Of a stretch of DNA of 64,000 nt, positions 22,044-33,548 are shown in pieces. Source of the stretch: Pezicula radicicola (lineage: Eukaryota > Ascomycota > Leotiomycetes > Helotiales > Dermateaceae). Location of the stretch: NCBI GenBank assembly GCA_003008705.1, contig PDUO01000060.1:3200-67199 (forward strand). The letters are read 5' to 3'. The notes beneath the pieces are model-generated. The model was not told the origin of the DNA and did not search any database. It saw nothing but the letters and a program-made list of their open reading frames with translations. Every line of letters starts with the position of its first letter. Position 1 is the stretch's first letter. The position numbers and the translations under genes are program-made.

Positions 22044-22428
22044 ATGGTCGACGATGACTTGGTGGATACTTTGGTCAGTGGTCGTTTTATCCACAACGGC
22101 TTTTATGGGATACCGAACTTGGATGCTGTGGTTAGTTGATAACTAAGTTCTGGTGTGTAGGCTTTCTGGATTTGTCTTTCGATTGTCAAGTTAGCTTGAT
22201 ATACATAAGATGAGTCTAGAATCTTAACACCTGGGAAACTTTTGACATTTGGGAAGTATGATGCTATACTCTGATATTGGACTGAGAGTCAATTGGACAT
22301 TGGGTGCTAGATTTTAAATTTAGCTACTTACCCTACCATTAAAAAGGCATCAATGATTTCCTTTTAGGGATAGGAAACAAAAATCACAAATATATCTAAT
22401 CTCCAGCCCTTAAATTAAATTCCATTCA
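22044..22428. other. Short convergent intergenic region
   Basis: 385 bp between two convergent genes, moderately AT-rich; presumably both 3' untranslated regions. Nothing else seen. Confidence 0.6.
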
Positions 22429-24519
22429 TCACAGAGGAACTTTATCAGCAACTTCCCTCCAAAACTCACACCGTTTATCAAGCATATCAACCCTCACATT
22501 CCCAAACCCACTACTCTCAATCACAAACTCTTCTCCAGTTCTCCAATTCTCAGGTACACCCGGCTCACTTCCATTAGTAAGCTTATGAGCATTAGGATCT
22601 CCCGTCTGAAAAAATGATGCAAATGCCCCCGCAAATCCTTCGTATATCAAAGGTTGAGTTTTCTGAATTGAGTTGACTTGATTCCACTATTTTGAACCCG
22701 AAAAACATTAATTATCAGTCCCAAGAAATTAACATCAGATAAGGAGTAAACAAAACTTACATAAACGGTATCACTTCCATGTCTAGCAGGACTAATAGTA
22801 TATTCCCCAACATAACTCTTTTTAGTATGAGCAGATCTAGCTATCCAATAACTAGGACATGCTAATACAACATCTCTATATATCAATCCTGCCCTTTCAT
22901 AACTTGTATTGTAAGTTGGAAATTCTTCTGCTGTACCGGAAGGAGGATACATTTCTTCTATGCGGGAGAGGTCGAGAGGGGAGAATCGGGGGAGGAATCC
23001 GCTGAGCCAGGTTTTGAAGGAGGGGGTGCTGGAGTTGTAGGGGGGTGTTCCTGTGTTTGTGGAGTTTTGGAGGCCTGGGGGTACGAAGTTTTCGCCTGGG
23101 TTGGGGAGGGATTTTTGTTAGTTTTCTTTTGAGGGGGGGATGGGGGTTTGTAGAGATGGGTGAGGGAAGATGGAAAGATGGAGGGAGGGGAGGTGAGATG
23201 CTTACCTTCATGTTGGTTATACATCCCAAATCCAAAATCAATATTTACTTCCCCTTTACTCGTGGCTTCACTAAGTGACTGAGTTAAAAATTTCCCATCG
23301 ATGACCGGTGCCCAGGTATAAGAACCTAGAAGTTTTTAGTGTTAGTAATACATCTTTCAAATATATTCAATGGCATAAGACAGAACACATAATTCCTTCC
23401 CAAATTTTGACACCTCCTGTTCCCAATTCTACAAAAGATAGAGACATATATCTCAAAACCCATACACAAACCTAAAAACGGTAGGAAATTATGAACTCAG
23501 AGAAAGAGAAAGAAAGAACCTCCTTACTAGTATCCCAAGTATGACTCCCCGAAATCTGCAAAGCAGCCGTCCTAATACTCTGAACATCAACCCCCTTCAA
23601 ACAAGCCAGAGAAGAATCCGCTCCGGAAGAAGAAGAAGAAGAAGAACAACCCGTCAAATTAACCAAACTATCGTAAATAGCCTGAGCTTCAGGATCATCA
23701 TACTTATAAGCCTTAGGCCAAAAAGGACTACTAAGTAACGCCTTATTAAAAAGTCTCGGTTCGGTATTTTTTCCTCCATTAGCTATCACCTGAGCAACAA
23801 CACTACCAGCACCAGCCGATTGTCCCCAAATACTTACATTCCTAGAATCACCACCGAAATGTTCGATATACTTATTAGTCCATTTCAGAACGGCTTGTTG
23901 ATCTAGTAATCCTGGATTTAGATCTGAGGTTGGTGATGATGCTATTTGTTTACCCGGGAGAAACCCGAATGCGTTGACTCGGTAGTTTGGGATCACGAAG
24001 ATGAAATTGTTGAGTGTGGAGATGTTGAGGATTGGGTACCCGGCTGGTGGGATTGTGAAGGATCCTCCTCCTTGGATGAAGGCTCCGCCGAAGAAATCTA
24101 TTACTACTGGTCTTAATGGTTGGGAGGATGTCCAGGGTCTTGAATAGAGTCCTAGGTACAGACAATCTTCTGTTCCGTTTACCTAGTTCTCTTTAGCGAT
24201 CCCCGATGTGGTTTTTGGTGAAAGGGAGGAAGGAAATAGGTATAGTACTTACTGTTCGTTGAGGACAATAGTCAAAACTTTGATCTGAATTATATGTTCC
24301 GTTCGTTATTGGAAGGGGTGGTTGAGGGGCTCTGAATCTGTTTTCTCCTAGTGGAGGTGCTGCAAAGGGGATTTTTCTCCAATAGCTAATGTTGTAGGTT
24401 GATGAGTAAGAACCTTGGAATGTTCCGTAATCTAAGGTTGCTAGTAGATCTTGAGCTTTGCATAGTCCTACTATTAAATATATGAAAAATAAACGCTTTA
24501 ACGAGTTCGGAGAACACAT
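22429..24519 (-). CDS. Secreted carboxylesterase/lipase, type B family, 544 aa
   Basis: Spliced model complement(join(22429..22686,22761..23095,23206..23325,23528..24182,24253..24519)), 544 aa; introns of 74, 110, 202 and 70 bp. A signal peptide covers about residues 1-22 (hydrophobic FFIYLIVGLC, then KAQ). The family hallmarks are in order: EDCLYLGLY, the oxyanion-hole segment FFGGAFIQGGG, and the nucleophile elbow WGQSAGAGS with Ser at about residue 211. A C-terminal ARHGSD carries the probable catalytic His. The acidic member is probably in the segment after NQHEGE but is not certain. Many NxS/T sites are consistent with secretion. Family reaction: hydrolysis of carboxylic esters, from lipids to polyphenol esters; substrate cannot be assigned. 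The 202-bp intron is the least certain splice choice. Coding sequence is unusually AT-rich compared with neighbours. Confidence 0.88.
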
Positions 24520-25440
24520 TGTGAGAAATATGGTATACTTGATTAACGAGTCGTCTAAGAACTGAAGAAAATATCACTTACTTTATAAATGCCTGATCCG
24601 TGAAAAATGTACCTGCTTCTAACAAGGCCATCCAAATTCACACTCCGGATTGGCAACTTGTCAAAAGAAGAGCTTGGCGGGGTTCGCGGGGTATACATCA
24701 CACTTGGCGATGTAGATCTGTGCAAATACAGTATTTAAATTAGCCGACCAATTGGAACACTGCGTCCTGGAGAAATATTATGAACGATTCAGTTGATCGA
24801 ACAGAATTTTGAAGGTCCTACCTGAGTTCGGCGTTGATTATACCGAAGTCAGTTATTTCTCCGGGATGTTCATCTGATGCTCTATTAAGTTTTGACTCGC
24901 TCGAACTAGCGGGAGAGATCATTAAGCAGCGGAGGAACGGATGCGGCTAACTCAAGTTATTAGTAGAATGCAGGGAGCAAAAATTCAAAGATTGGAAGAA
25001 TTTAAGACCTTGCATTATCAAGGAATTCAACCTGAAATATTCTTTTGACAGAAAAGGTAGACATGGGCCTTAAGTCCTCGAACTTCTTTTAAAGTCCCGC
25101 TCGCTAAATCTTCGGACCAACAATGCCACAAGCGCATGCCCTCTTCCAAGAAGTCAATCGTTGATTTCCCGCTTCACTGGGAGAAGAGAAATGGTATCTC
25201 GCAGCGGTGAGCGCCGTCCGTCCTCATTCCCCAAGTCCACATATATACACTGACTTGCCCGGGTCCCCCAGCTGGCAGCCACAACATATTTAGACCTTCA
25301 ATACACTGCGATATTATATGAATGCCTCATCTCCCAACCATTATATATAACACAAGATGAAAACCATCTCCTATGAAAAGGTCCCATACGTCCGGCGTGT
25401 AACATCAGACAAGACAGAAGCATAAGACGTCTTCTGTTTA
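24520..25440. other. Intergenic, no gene seen
   Basis: 920 bp holding the promoter of the esterase (right to left) and the 3' end of the next minus-strand gene. No supported ORF or recognisable element. Confidence 0.55.
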
Positions 25441-26880
25441 TCACGATCCACAAAAGCCTAGATCCTTAAATATGTCCCCCGCAGCAAAATCCATTCCACC
25501 CGTGATCCTGTCTTCAATTCCAAAGGCAAACAATAGTATGTCGTCAATATATCCGTGATATTTCTGGCCTTGCGCCTTCCAGCTCATCGAGGTGATATAC
25601 ACCATCTCACTATCCCCCTGTGGTCTCGGTCTCAGCGTGCCCGCTTCATCAGCTCGGCCACGACCAGAGATCCAAATAGGCTTCTGCGAGATGGCATGCA
25701 TTGCAAAAGGGGCCTGTCGTTGGAACATCATAACATATGGTTCGTAAACGGCATGAAGATTGTAGAAGCTCCTCCAATGGAAGATGGTGAAAATAAAGGT
25801 GTTGAGGTCGCTGGGGATGCATGTGGGATCCGAGCGCTGGCACATGGTGATGGAGAGGGAGTTCGTTGCTTGATGGATCGTCTCGAGTTGGTGTCCTACG
25901 GTTGGCATATATGTCGCGATGCATTTATCGTCGTTGAGCGCCGTCAGCGGTGCTAGATCTGGTCCTGCGGACCCGTTGCTATTCAGCTTCGAGAAGAAGC
26001 GCTTCGGCGCCACCTCGTAATGCGCATACATCTCGTCGTGCTGGTCCCAGAAGACGAACCAATTCTTCTCGACGACATTGTACGGACCAGGCAACGGCCT
26101 CTGCATTTCAGTCGGACGCCTGAATACATCCGTAACCATCCCAGGCTCGTATGCCCAGTTCACGAGGTTGCGGAAATCCTGCATCCACAGTCCGAAGCAC
26201 ACATGTTCCGAGTTCGATCCCCACATCGCAAAAGGCGACTTCGGTCCATAAAAGACTCGCGCATCGTGAGGACCGATATTTCTCGCCAAGACCTCCAGTT
26301 CATCTTTGCAATTATCGCCTGGCGTTGCGCCAATAGAGAGGATCCAGGGCGGATCTACGCACTCGAGCGCGCCGGCTTTGAAGATAGCGTCACAGACCAA
26401 CTCGGCATTCCAGCCAACGTTGATGACCTCAACCTGCCTCAGCTGGGCGACGATGATCCAGGTGTCGTTCTTGACGGGGTGAGGGATGATATTGGGATTG
26501 ATGGCGGCATGGTGGCCAAACTTGATGGGGAAGTACTTCTTGTCTGCAGTTGTGAGGGAGTGAAGTTCGCGGTGAGTAGTGTTGGACTTTGAGGCCTCCA
26601 GCAGATCCGTCGCGACCTCATGGTCATGATCAGAGGGCGACAGCGACGGCGACGTTGACGTTGATATTGATGTTGATGTTGACGTTACCACCGGACTATC
26701 TGCAAGAGGGTTCGATTGCTGGTCGTGTGGGGTAATAGGGGCATCCTGATATCCGAAGTAGCGCCCGGGGAATGACAAGACGATTAACCTCTCGCTCCAG
26801 AACCGCAGACAGATACTGAGGACGATTAAAAATAGGGCAACGAAGGGCAGCAGACGTTTGGAGCATCTAGTAGCCAACAT
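25441..26880 (-). CDS. Type II membrane protein with large lumenal domain, 479 aa, function unknown
   Basis: Single exon. The chosen start (26880) gives MLATRCSKRLLPF followed at once by a strong membrane helix (FVALFLIVLSICLRFW), the classic type II Golgi or ER anchor. An upstream in-frame ATG at 26958 would add 26 residues ahead of the anchor. A Ser/Thr-rich stem (TSTSISTSTS, from repeats in the DNA) follows, then a domain of about 350 residues. Its motifs include HHAAINPNIIPHP, FYGPKSPFAMWGSNS, KNWFVFWD and DDILLFAFGIEDR. The layout, with conserved Asp/Trp segments and an ending like that of beta-propeller glycosyl enzymes, suggests a glycan-modifying enzyme of the secretory pathway. I cannot name the family with confidence. 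Confidence 0.75.
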   Translation of the reverse strand: MLATRCSKRLLPFVALFLIVLSICLRFWSERLIVLSFPGRYFGYQDAPITPHDQQSNPLADSPVVTSTSTSISTSTSPSLSPSDHDHEVATDLLEASKSNTTHRELHSLTTADKKYFPIKFGHHAAINPNIIPHPVKNDTWIIVAQLRQVEVINVGWNAELVCDAIFKAGALECVDPPWILSIGATPGDNCKDELEVLARNIGPHDARVFYGPKSPFAMWGSNSEHVCFGLWMQDFRNLVNWAYEPGMVTDVFRRPTEMQRPLPGPYNVVEKNWFVFWDQHDEMYAHYEVAPKRFFSKLNSNGSAGPDLAPLTALNDDKCIATYMPTVGHQLETIHQATNSLSITMCQRSDPTCIPSDLNTFIFTIFHWRSFYNLHAVYEPYVMMFQRQAPFAMHAISQKPIWISGRGRADEAGTLRPRPQGDSEMVYITSMSWKAQGQKYHGYIDDILLFAFGIEDRITGGMDFAAGDIFKDLGFCGS

Positions 26881-26976
26881 GATCGAATCATAATGAGGAC
26901 CAAAAGAAGTGAAGATAGTCGACGGGTCACTGGCTGGCTTTATCTGGAGGATTTTCATCGTACTCGTACTAACCAA

Positions 26977-27813
26977 GACCGTCCCTAGTCAGGGGCAGAT
27001 TTCAGCCTCCCAATCCAATCAAGTTTGCAGATCGAGCTTCCACGCGGGGTTTGCACGCCGCTTCGGTATTAGAATGTCGGCATGCCCTGGAGAACTCCCT
27101 ATAATATTAATCTGCCGGGCAGAAAAGAAGGCGGTCCGAAGGGAATGGACCTATCGTCTGATACAGGCCATGCGAGCGCTACTGGCAAGACATCGCATCG
27201 CCAGTTTCGAGCCTACCGCTCGCTTCCTATATTATACACAAGCTTAGCCACCGAACAGACAACTTTTATAGTAATTGTCTAGGCGCCAAAAGTTAATCCT
27301 GGTGTTGGAATTAAATATCTAAAAGTATAGGATTAGAAGAAATTAGAATGGAATCTTAAACTAGGTGCCTAGCCAATACAATCAACCCACCGCAACAAAA
27401 ATACAAAAGTACAAAAAACACAAAAGAGCAAAAACATACAACAGTAGGTATTCGCTGGTGGTCACCCACCCAACTACTAATCTACCGATCTGAGGCTTAT
27501 GTATGGCAGAGCGGACGGGATGCCCAGTTCTCCTCAGTCTATGGTCGTATGTGACAGGATATGATTTATTTTGTATTCTATACTTAACTCTGTCAGGGCC
27601 TGAACTCAAACATTTGACGACTTGCCAAACTAGAAGCCATGTACCGGTATATATGTTCTCGGCCACATGGTCAAACATACATCTCTAGCTGCAAACTTAT
27701 TGCAGATCGAGTGGCGAATTTTTTTTATCTGTTCACCTACCTACCTAGACAAGGCATTGAACTTGTAGGTATTATCTACTTTCGTAAATCTTTGAGAATC
27801 AAGGGTCTCTCAT
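26977..27813. other. Intergenic, no gene seen
   Basis: About 840 bp between the type II membrane protein gene and the HET gene, both on the minus strand. It should hold the promoter of the former and the 3' end of the latter. AT-rich around 27290-27450. Small ORFs here have no support. Confidence 0.55.
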
Positions 27814-29880
27814 CTAGGCAAGCATCAATTCAGTCAGTTGAATACCGGCAAAGAAATCCCTTCGATACCCATAAGACACCCCAATACGCAGATACTTGTT
27901 ATTATTGTCCTCGCACTGCTCAAGAAGTAGCATAACTGACTCGCCTATCTCGAGACAATGAATCTGAAGGAGCTCCTTCTCTGCACGGTCTGCATCTTCA
28001 TGATAGTCCAGCTGGCCTAACACTTCTTCCTTCCGAGCCTCGTATGAAAGGACACGACCAGATGTCAAGTCGGTGGAATGCGCGGGCTCTTCAGGGTAAC
28101 TTCCAAATGAGAACTTTTGTTCATTTCCAATCATCTTACTGATTTCCATCCATGGCCGCTTCATTGACCTTGGGCTTAAAAAGGGTCGCAGTCTTCCGCG
28201 GACTTTGATGCATCTTACAGCCGCTCCTTGTTTGATAGCGGCGGTAGGGTTTTCATCTTGTCTCGGTGCATTTTCTTCCAGCAGTTCAAAACTAGACAGC
28301 TTTGAGAAGTTATGCTTGAGTCTCGTCGAGGTGCGGAAGGGAAGCGATGCCCACGACCATGACGGTGCGAACTCTCGAAGGTTTTCGCATTTCACCAAAC
28401 CTCTTGGCTCGGTGACACACCAGGCAAGATCTTCTTCGAAGGTCTTTCGCCATAATCCTGCTAAGTACTCGTCGCCATTTTGTGCTACGTAATATCTTGA
28501 GGCAAGGCCAGAAAGTGCTGGAAATCTATCCTCTTTGTGACTCAGTTCTCGCCGAATATAAGAGTCCACGACATCGAGCCACTCATCGTGCAGAAGCGTA
28601 TCTTGCCCTCTTCGGCAAGACATCAAGAAGCTTTGTGAAGAATTCTGCACTTCATCGAGCGTAGATTTATCTTCCAATGGCCGGTGAGACGAGTGGGGAA
28701 CTGGTATTTGCAGTCGTCCCAGCTCAGTGTGTTGGCTTATTGAGCATGACCAGTACATCCTCTGAGCAGACCAATATAATATTCTTGGAGAGAGGCGCTC
28801 TTCTTGCAACGTCCAGGCTCGACTTGCCAGGGGCGATTGTGCACGTATCTCTTTCAACGACACATCAAAATTTGTTATCCACTGGTCTCTCAGTCTGCAA
28901 GGCTTGGTGGCAGGTGACCATGCTTCTCGCTGTCGGAACAAACTTTCTGTCGCCTTCTCGCTCGAACAGGCGCATAAGGTAAAGCACGCATTGCCATATA
29001 CTTCATGCATCATTGCTGCCTCGTGCTGCCAATCCTCCTGGTCGTCCTGGACAATGCAAACTGTATCGATCCATATGTACTCAATACCAAGATGATTCAT
29101 GAGGGCGATGGAATCTTGAATTATCACTGGCAGTTCTGAACAATCGAATGGCTGGGTTCGTCTCTGGATATTATCTTTTTTGGTTTTGCCATCGTCAATT
29201 TTCTTATTCTCGCACTTAGTTAACCGGTCCCAGCTGCCCCAGCAGTAACTCAGTGCAGCGTATTCAATATCTGTCTCTAATCTTTGTGGGTAGTGTATCA
29301 ACTCGACTTTTGACTCTGATAGTATATGAACCAGTCTGGTAGGACAGCTAGAAGACCAGCGAAGATTTCCGCATTCTGGATGGTTCTTCATGCAGTCCTC
29401 CAACCATCTCTTCGCCTGCTCGTAGACACTAGGACTGTCAGGATTCTCGGGAAGATCCAAGCACTCTACCGTGTTTAAGTCCGTACAGGAGACTCTTGCT
29501 GAGTTGGAATGACCGGCAGCTTTGCCGATGCTGATCTTGAGAACTGTCTCCGCCGAGGGCATTGCCTCTCTGCGGACTAGTTGGGCATAAATCGGTTCTG
29601 AGAATGCCTCTTTCTTGAGTCTTGCTATATCCTCCGCTGTACGTTGCTTCAAGAGAAGCGCCTGCCGAAAGACTCTACACGTGACACACTTCCGAGCACA
29701 TGAATCAAGCTCTTGGTAGCTCAAGTGAAAGCACTCTCTCTTGGAGAATAGTCGAAAAGTTTGCCGATACTCTTGTCTCCTCTGAACTTCAAGCAACATC
29801 TCTATCTCCCGACAGCCCTTGCAAATATATTGATGGTCACGAGATGTTTCCAACTTGGAGAAACTGACTTCTTGTCCCAT
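27814..29880 (-). CDS. HET-domain (heterokaryon incompatibility) protein, 688 aa
   Basis: Single exon, ATG at 29880. The HET domain lies at about residues 205-370 with its three signature blocks: ALSYCWGSW (209-217), YIWIDTVCIVQDD (268-280) and SRAWTLQEERLSPR (353-366). Ahead of it is a cysteine-containing region (C20, C23, C50, C61, C65, C68) that may bind zinc. The C-terminal 250 residues are typical, variable HET-protein sequence. Family role: HET domains trigger programmed cell death when genetically different hyphae fuse, usually together with a partner. The gene is divergent from a small four-helix membrane protein, with 493 bp between the starts. Whether it acts in allorecognition in this species is unknown. 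Confidence 0.92.
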   Translation of the reverse strand: MGQEVSFSKLETSRDHQYICKGCREIEMLLEVQRRQEYRQTFRLFSKRECFHLSYQELDSCARKCVTCRVFRQALLLKQRTAEDIARLKKEAFSEPIYAQLVRREAMPSAETVLKISIGKAAGHSNSARVSCTDLNTVECLDLPENPDSPSVYEQAKRWLEDCMKNHPECGNLRWSSSCPTRLVHILSESKVELIHYPQRLETDIEYAALSYCWGSWDRLTKCENKKIDDGKTKKDNIQRRTQPFDCSELPVIIQDSIALMNHLGIEYIWIDTVCIVQDDQEDWQHEAAMMHEVYGNACFTLCACSSEKATESLFRQREAWSPATKPCRLRDQWITNFDVSLKEIRAQSPLASRAWTLQEERLSPRILYWSAQRMYWSCSISQHTELGRLQIPVPHSSHRPLEDKSTLDEVQNSSQSFLMSCRRGQDTLLHDEWLDVVDSYIRRELSHKEDRFPALSGLASRYYVAQNGDEYLAGLWRKTFEEDLAWCVTEPRGLVKCENLREFAPSWSWASLPFRTSTRLKHNFSKLSSFELLEENAPRQDENPTAAIKQGAAVRCIKVRGRLRPFLSPRSMKRPWMEISKMIGNEQKFSFGSYPEEPAHSTDLTSGRVLSYEARKEEVLGQLDYHEDADRAEKELLQIHCLEIGESVMLLLEQCEDNNNKYLRIGVSYGYRRDFFAGIQLTELMLA

Positions 29881-30373
29881 GATCAGATTCGTGTTGCCGA
29901 GGTACGAAAGGTACGATGAAAGTAATAATAGATAAGTGCAAGTTCTATATTCAGATTCAACAGAAGCAAGTCAGTAAGCAAAAGAAAATCGGTGAAGTAT
30001 GGAAAGAGGCATTGCAATATTGCATGCCTTGTAAGTTGTAGGCGCAGTCCTGGCTGGAAGAGTGCTAAGCCAACAAATGGCCTCGCTTAGGGGTCCGACA
30101 GCTCACGTAAGAAATCTGGTTGGATGGAGTCCAACCAGATGACTGCCAAGTCCATAAACGAGATGCCAACCCAGCCCTTGCCGAGGGGACGAAGTAAGCA
30201 CTAGCAAACACGTTACATAGAATCACACACACAACCTGTTACACGAAGTCAGCACTGCCACACATCATGACAGACATAACTACGCTACACGCCACTCGAC
30301 TATTTGATAGCAACATCAAAACAAAATACGATCCCCATCCATCAAGACTTCCTAACCTGTCCGCATCGTCAGA
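29881..30373. promoter_or_regulatory. Divergent promoter region with perfect inverted repeat
   Basis: 493 bp between the HET gene and the four-helix protein gene, which point away from each other. It contains a perfect 10-bp inverted repeat (TCTGGTTGGA, 5-nt spacer, TCCAACCAGA) at 30115-30139. Such a dyad could be a regulator site or an RNA hairpin. Confidence 0.45.
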
Positions 30374-31239
30374 ATGGGGAATATTCTTTTGTGGCAATCG
30401 ATACATACTCTGTGCATGCTTGCCAACTTTGGTATGCTAATAGCCGGTGGGATTGCCTTCGTTTTTACCAGTCTCGATGACGTTAGCAACTTCGGAAGCA
30501 CTATTGTAACGCTCCCCTGGGCTGCCTCCGCTGTTGTAAGTCGCTTCATAGACCTCTGTTTTTCCCAGTTCCTGAAGCTCCCTCATTTTCTTTTTGTATA
30601 GATGTTTGTCTTGGCGAACTTTTCTCATATCAACCAAACAAGAGGAGTACTAAAGACTGTGTAATTAGGGTGCTTTTGGACTGTTTTTCAACATAATCCT
30701 GTTCGTCTATTTGCTCAAACTAGACCAAAGTTCTCTATACCGGGGCCGCCCACACCAAAGCATATTACCACTAGACCAAGGCCCCCTACATCAAAGTACA
30801 AGAGACTGGAATTATCTAAATCCAGGTCCTCGAGATGAGACACCCGAAACGGTCTACTTCTGGAAAAAGGTCGCAACCCTGTTTGGCACCATCTTTAATA
30901 TGTTGTTCGTCACTGCACATATCTCGCTCGCAGCAAAGTTAGGGGCAGTCAGCAGAAAAATTGACGGCGCGGATTCGTCCAGTCTTTTGAATGGCGTATG
31001 CGCAATGGCCATAATTACCATGTACGTTCTTCTTAATCTTATCTTTCATTCTCGATCAAGGCTAACGTTTGTGCTTAACCATTAGAGCTACTATAATTGC
31101 CACTATTGTTGCCGACATAGTGAAGCTGTTAGGAGATAGGGCGTACCAGAGGGATATCGACATGAGAGATATTGACGAGGGCGATTTTGACGAGAATGAT
31201 GCTAACGAGAGGAATGTTGAATACCAAGATGAAGAATAG
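30374..31239 (+). CDS. Small four-helix integral membrane protein, 222 aa
   Basis: Spliced model join(30374..30535,30669..31021,31086..31239), 222 aa. Intron 1 (133 bp, GTAAGT..TTAG) must be removed as one piece, because the intermediate acceptor at 30600 leads into a stop. Intron 2 (64 bp) is GTACGT..TTAG. Splicing restores four hydrophobic helices: near the N terminus, at GAFGLFFNIILFVYLL, at ATLFGTIFNMLFVTAH, and at AIITIATIIATIVADIV. A polar loop of about 40 residues lies between helices two and three. The tail is strongly acidic (DIDEGDFDEND). No family recognised. The recovery of two helices by splicing supports the model. It may be co-regulated with the divergent HET gene. Confidence 0.65.
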
Positions 31240-31850
31240 GTTTCAACATATCAACAACAATTGCAGGTTTCGTTGGAATGGCGTTAAACTTGAAGGCTAT
31301 AAGGATTGTATGCATTTAGGTTTTAGCAAGACTAAAGGCCTAGATGCAGTGAGAAAATTTGTACTTATATGATAATACACGTCAGAACCTTTGTTTAAAG
31401 CAGGGGATGGAATAGCACTTAGAATTCGGATATTTTAGAATTCATAGAAATCCTACCTTTATTATAGGTTGCTAAAACCACAAAGGACTTTTAGGAAAGA
31501 GATAGTATAATTAAAGGAGGATCTAACTAACATAAAAAAAATTAAGAAGCAGCGAGAACTATCCAGCAATAAGGAGGCAGAGGAGGGATGTAGAGATTAT
31601 TACTTAAATATTCTAGATCTAGTTTGCGTCCTACCTTAAGGAGGAGAGCAAAGGGACTAGTTAGGAGATCTTATAGAGTCCTTTGGTTTCATTAAAAGTA
31701 TTTACCCTAATATCCAAAGCGCTTAAGATATCAATAATAAAGCCTGGATGCTACATAAGCATTTACAATTTAGTACATATAGCGACGCACTATTATCCTC
31801 AGTCTATGATCATATATCGCACCTTATGCCCCATCTCTATTCTCATAAGA
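31240..31850. other. Decayed coding-like sequence
   Basis: About 600 bp without an intact gene. On the plus strand 31500-31860 reads as protein-like segments (YYLNILDLVCVLP, LIESFGFIKSIYPNIQ) broken by several stops, so it is probably an old gene or transposon fragment. AT-rich. Confidence 0.35.
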
Positions 31851-33352
31851 TTCTATTAAAACTCTTTATGCTTTATCTGTGCCCAAGTCTCCTTTACATT
31901 TATTCCGCAGGTGGCGCAGGACGCTGCTGAAGTTGTAGGCTTACCTAATGAAGCACACCAAGTTAAAACGTGCGAACTCGATTGGAATATGGGCATTGTA
32001 GGCTTTTGAAATTCTGTTAACCCTATTGTTGGATTTCGGAAGCAGACTTCACATGAGGAGAACCTGCTTGAGTGGATCTCTTTGTAGTGTTCGACTGAAA
32101 CAACGTCTATTGAATGTGGTGTCAATGTCAAAGCAATTGTGTAAGCACATTAGTTAGAGATATCTCGGAACTTACAGGTAGGGCTACGCTGTATCATTGT
32201 CACAGATGCCATATCTGCCTCCAATATATCTTCCGCAATATCATGGCCTATTCAATTAGCCGAGTTCGTTGTTTGCCATAGTAGTAAGATGAATCACTTA
32301 CCTGTATTTGCTGTTCTAACCACGACATCATGTTTTCCGCTCCCTTCAGCCGCCATGTTGTACACCTCAGAGTGCATTGCAATACCCTTGAAAAGTTCCT
32401 ATTTTCCAAAAAGACAGAGGGTAATTAGTTCCATTCTGTAAAGTCATGAGAATCAAACTATACCAGATTCTTGTAAGTCGGAAGCACAGGCACACGGGAA
32501 CCAGCACCCGTCGCGTAAATAATAAGAGCAGTTTACTGTCGATGTCTCACCGTGGAGAGAAATTTTTAAGGTCCAAGTCTGTGTTTCCGAATTCCATGCA
32601 CCGGACTGGAGACTCGTGGAGCACCATATGTTCTTTGCAATGAGTGATTACATGGATTCTATTTGCAAAGTAGGTAATGAAGCTAACTTACGATTGCGTA
32701 TCTCTGTGCCCACTCCTTGTACTGTACCTAGTATCGAGCAGATATTTGTTCAGGAACTATGGATAGGCGTCGGTGAATGTTCGCTCAAAAGGCAGATGCC
32801 CTGTAAAATATAAGCAATTACCAAGTCAATTTTCCTTCTAAGCGAGTGGTTCTTGCCAAACTCTCTTATTGTATGCACTGTAGTTATTAATCTCATCATT
32901 AGCAACAAAAAAAAAGAGTGGATATAGAACTTACATTTCGTTGAGTTATACCTAATAAAAACCTTAGTACTATGTGATTACGTGGGTAGACATTCTGTAT
33001 CTTACCTGTTTTTCCAATTATTTCCAACCTCGGCGTTAGCTTCCAAGATGACATATGATACTCCAAGGGCCTAGAGATGTCCACCCGTTGCCAATCCAGC
33101 CTGACCACCACCGACAACAACGCAAGCAAAGTCTCTCTTGGAGCCACTTGCGCCGTTTGTACTTATGGAATGATTGGTACCATTTCCACTGGCGGTTGCT
33201 GCTAAGCCGTTCCAACCATTGGTGTCATTGGTGACATTAGTCCCCTTCACACCTTGCTCTCTTGGAACATTGTTGACTGGTTGATAGATATCAACATTTG
33301 GCTGTCCAATGAGCAAAAGCAATGGTTGATAGAATTCTGAAATACCAACCAT
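31850..33352 (-). pseudogene. Flavin-dependent monooxygenase pseudogene
   Basis: Starts with an intact ATG at 33352 and reads through a polar N-terminal extension to the FAD-binding motif CVVVGGGQAGLATGGHL. It is then broken by an in-frame TAG where the family has Gln (CAG to TAG would explain it). Beyond that, family motifs continue in shifting frames: LPFERTFTDAYP followed by a stop, YKEWAQRYAI, an ATGAGSRVPVLPTYKNL segment and a long piece near AMHSEVYNMAAEGSG. Recognisable GT..AG introns remain between pieces. The second nucleotide-binding motif is degraded. The family oxidises substrates with FAD and NADPH (Baeyer-Villiger or N-hydroxylating type). Dead in this strain by several independent lesions. 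Confidence 0.8.
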
Positions 33353-33548
33353 ATCACTGTAAGTTTAAAACTCATCTACAACATATGGGAGTAGCTTCGT
33401 ATCAATTGAAAAACTTCGTCAACATTAAGGTCATCTACGAATTCTATTAAGACTATATGGAATTTGGTACTAAGTAAATCCTTACTCAGGTTTTGCATTT
33501 GGAGAAAACCCCCAAAGGAAAAGCGGGAGAGAGCAAGGCGGTAAATGC

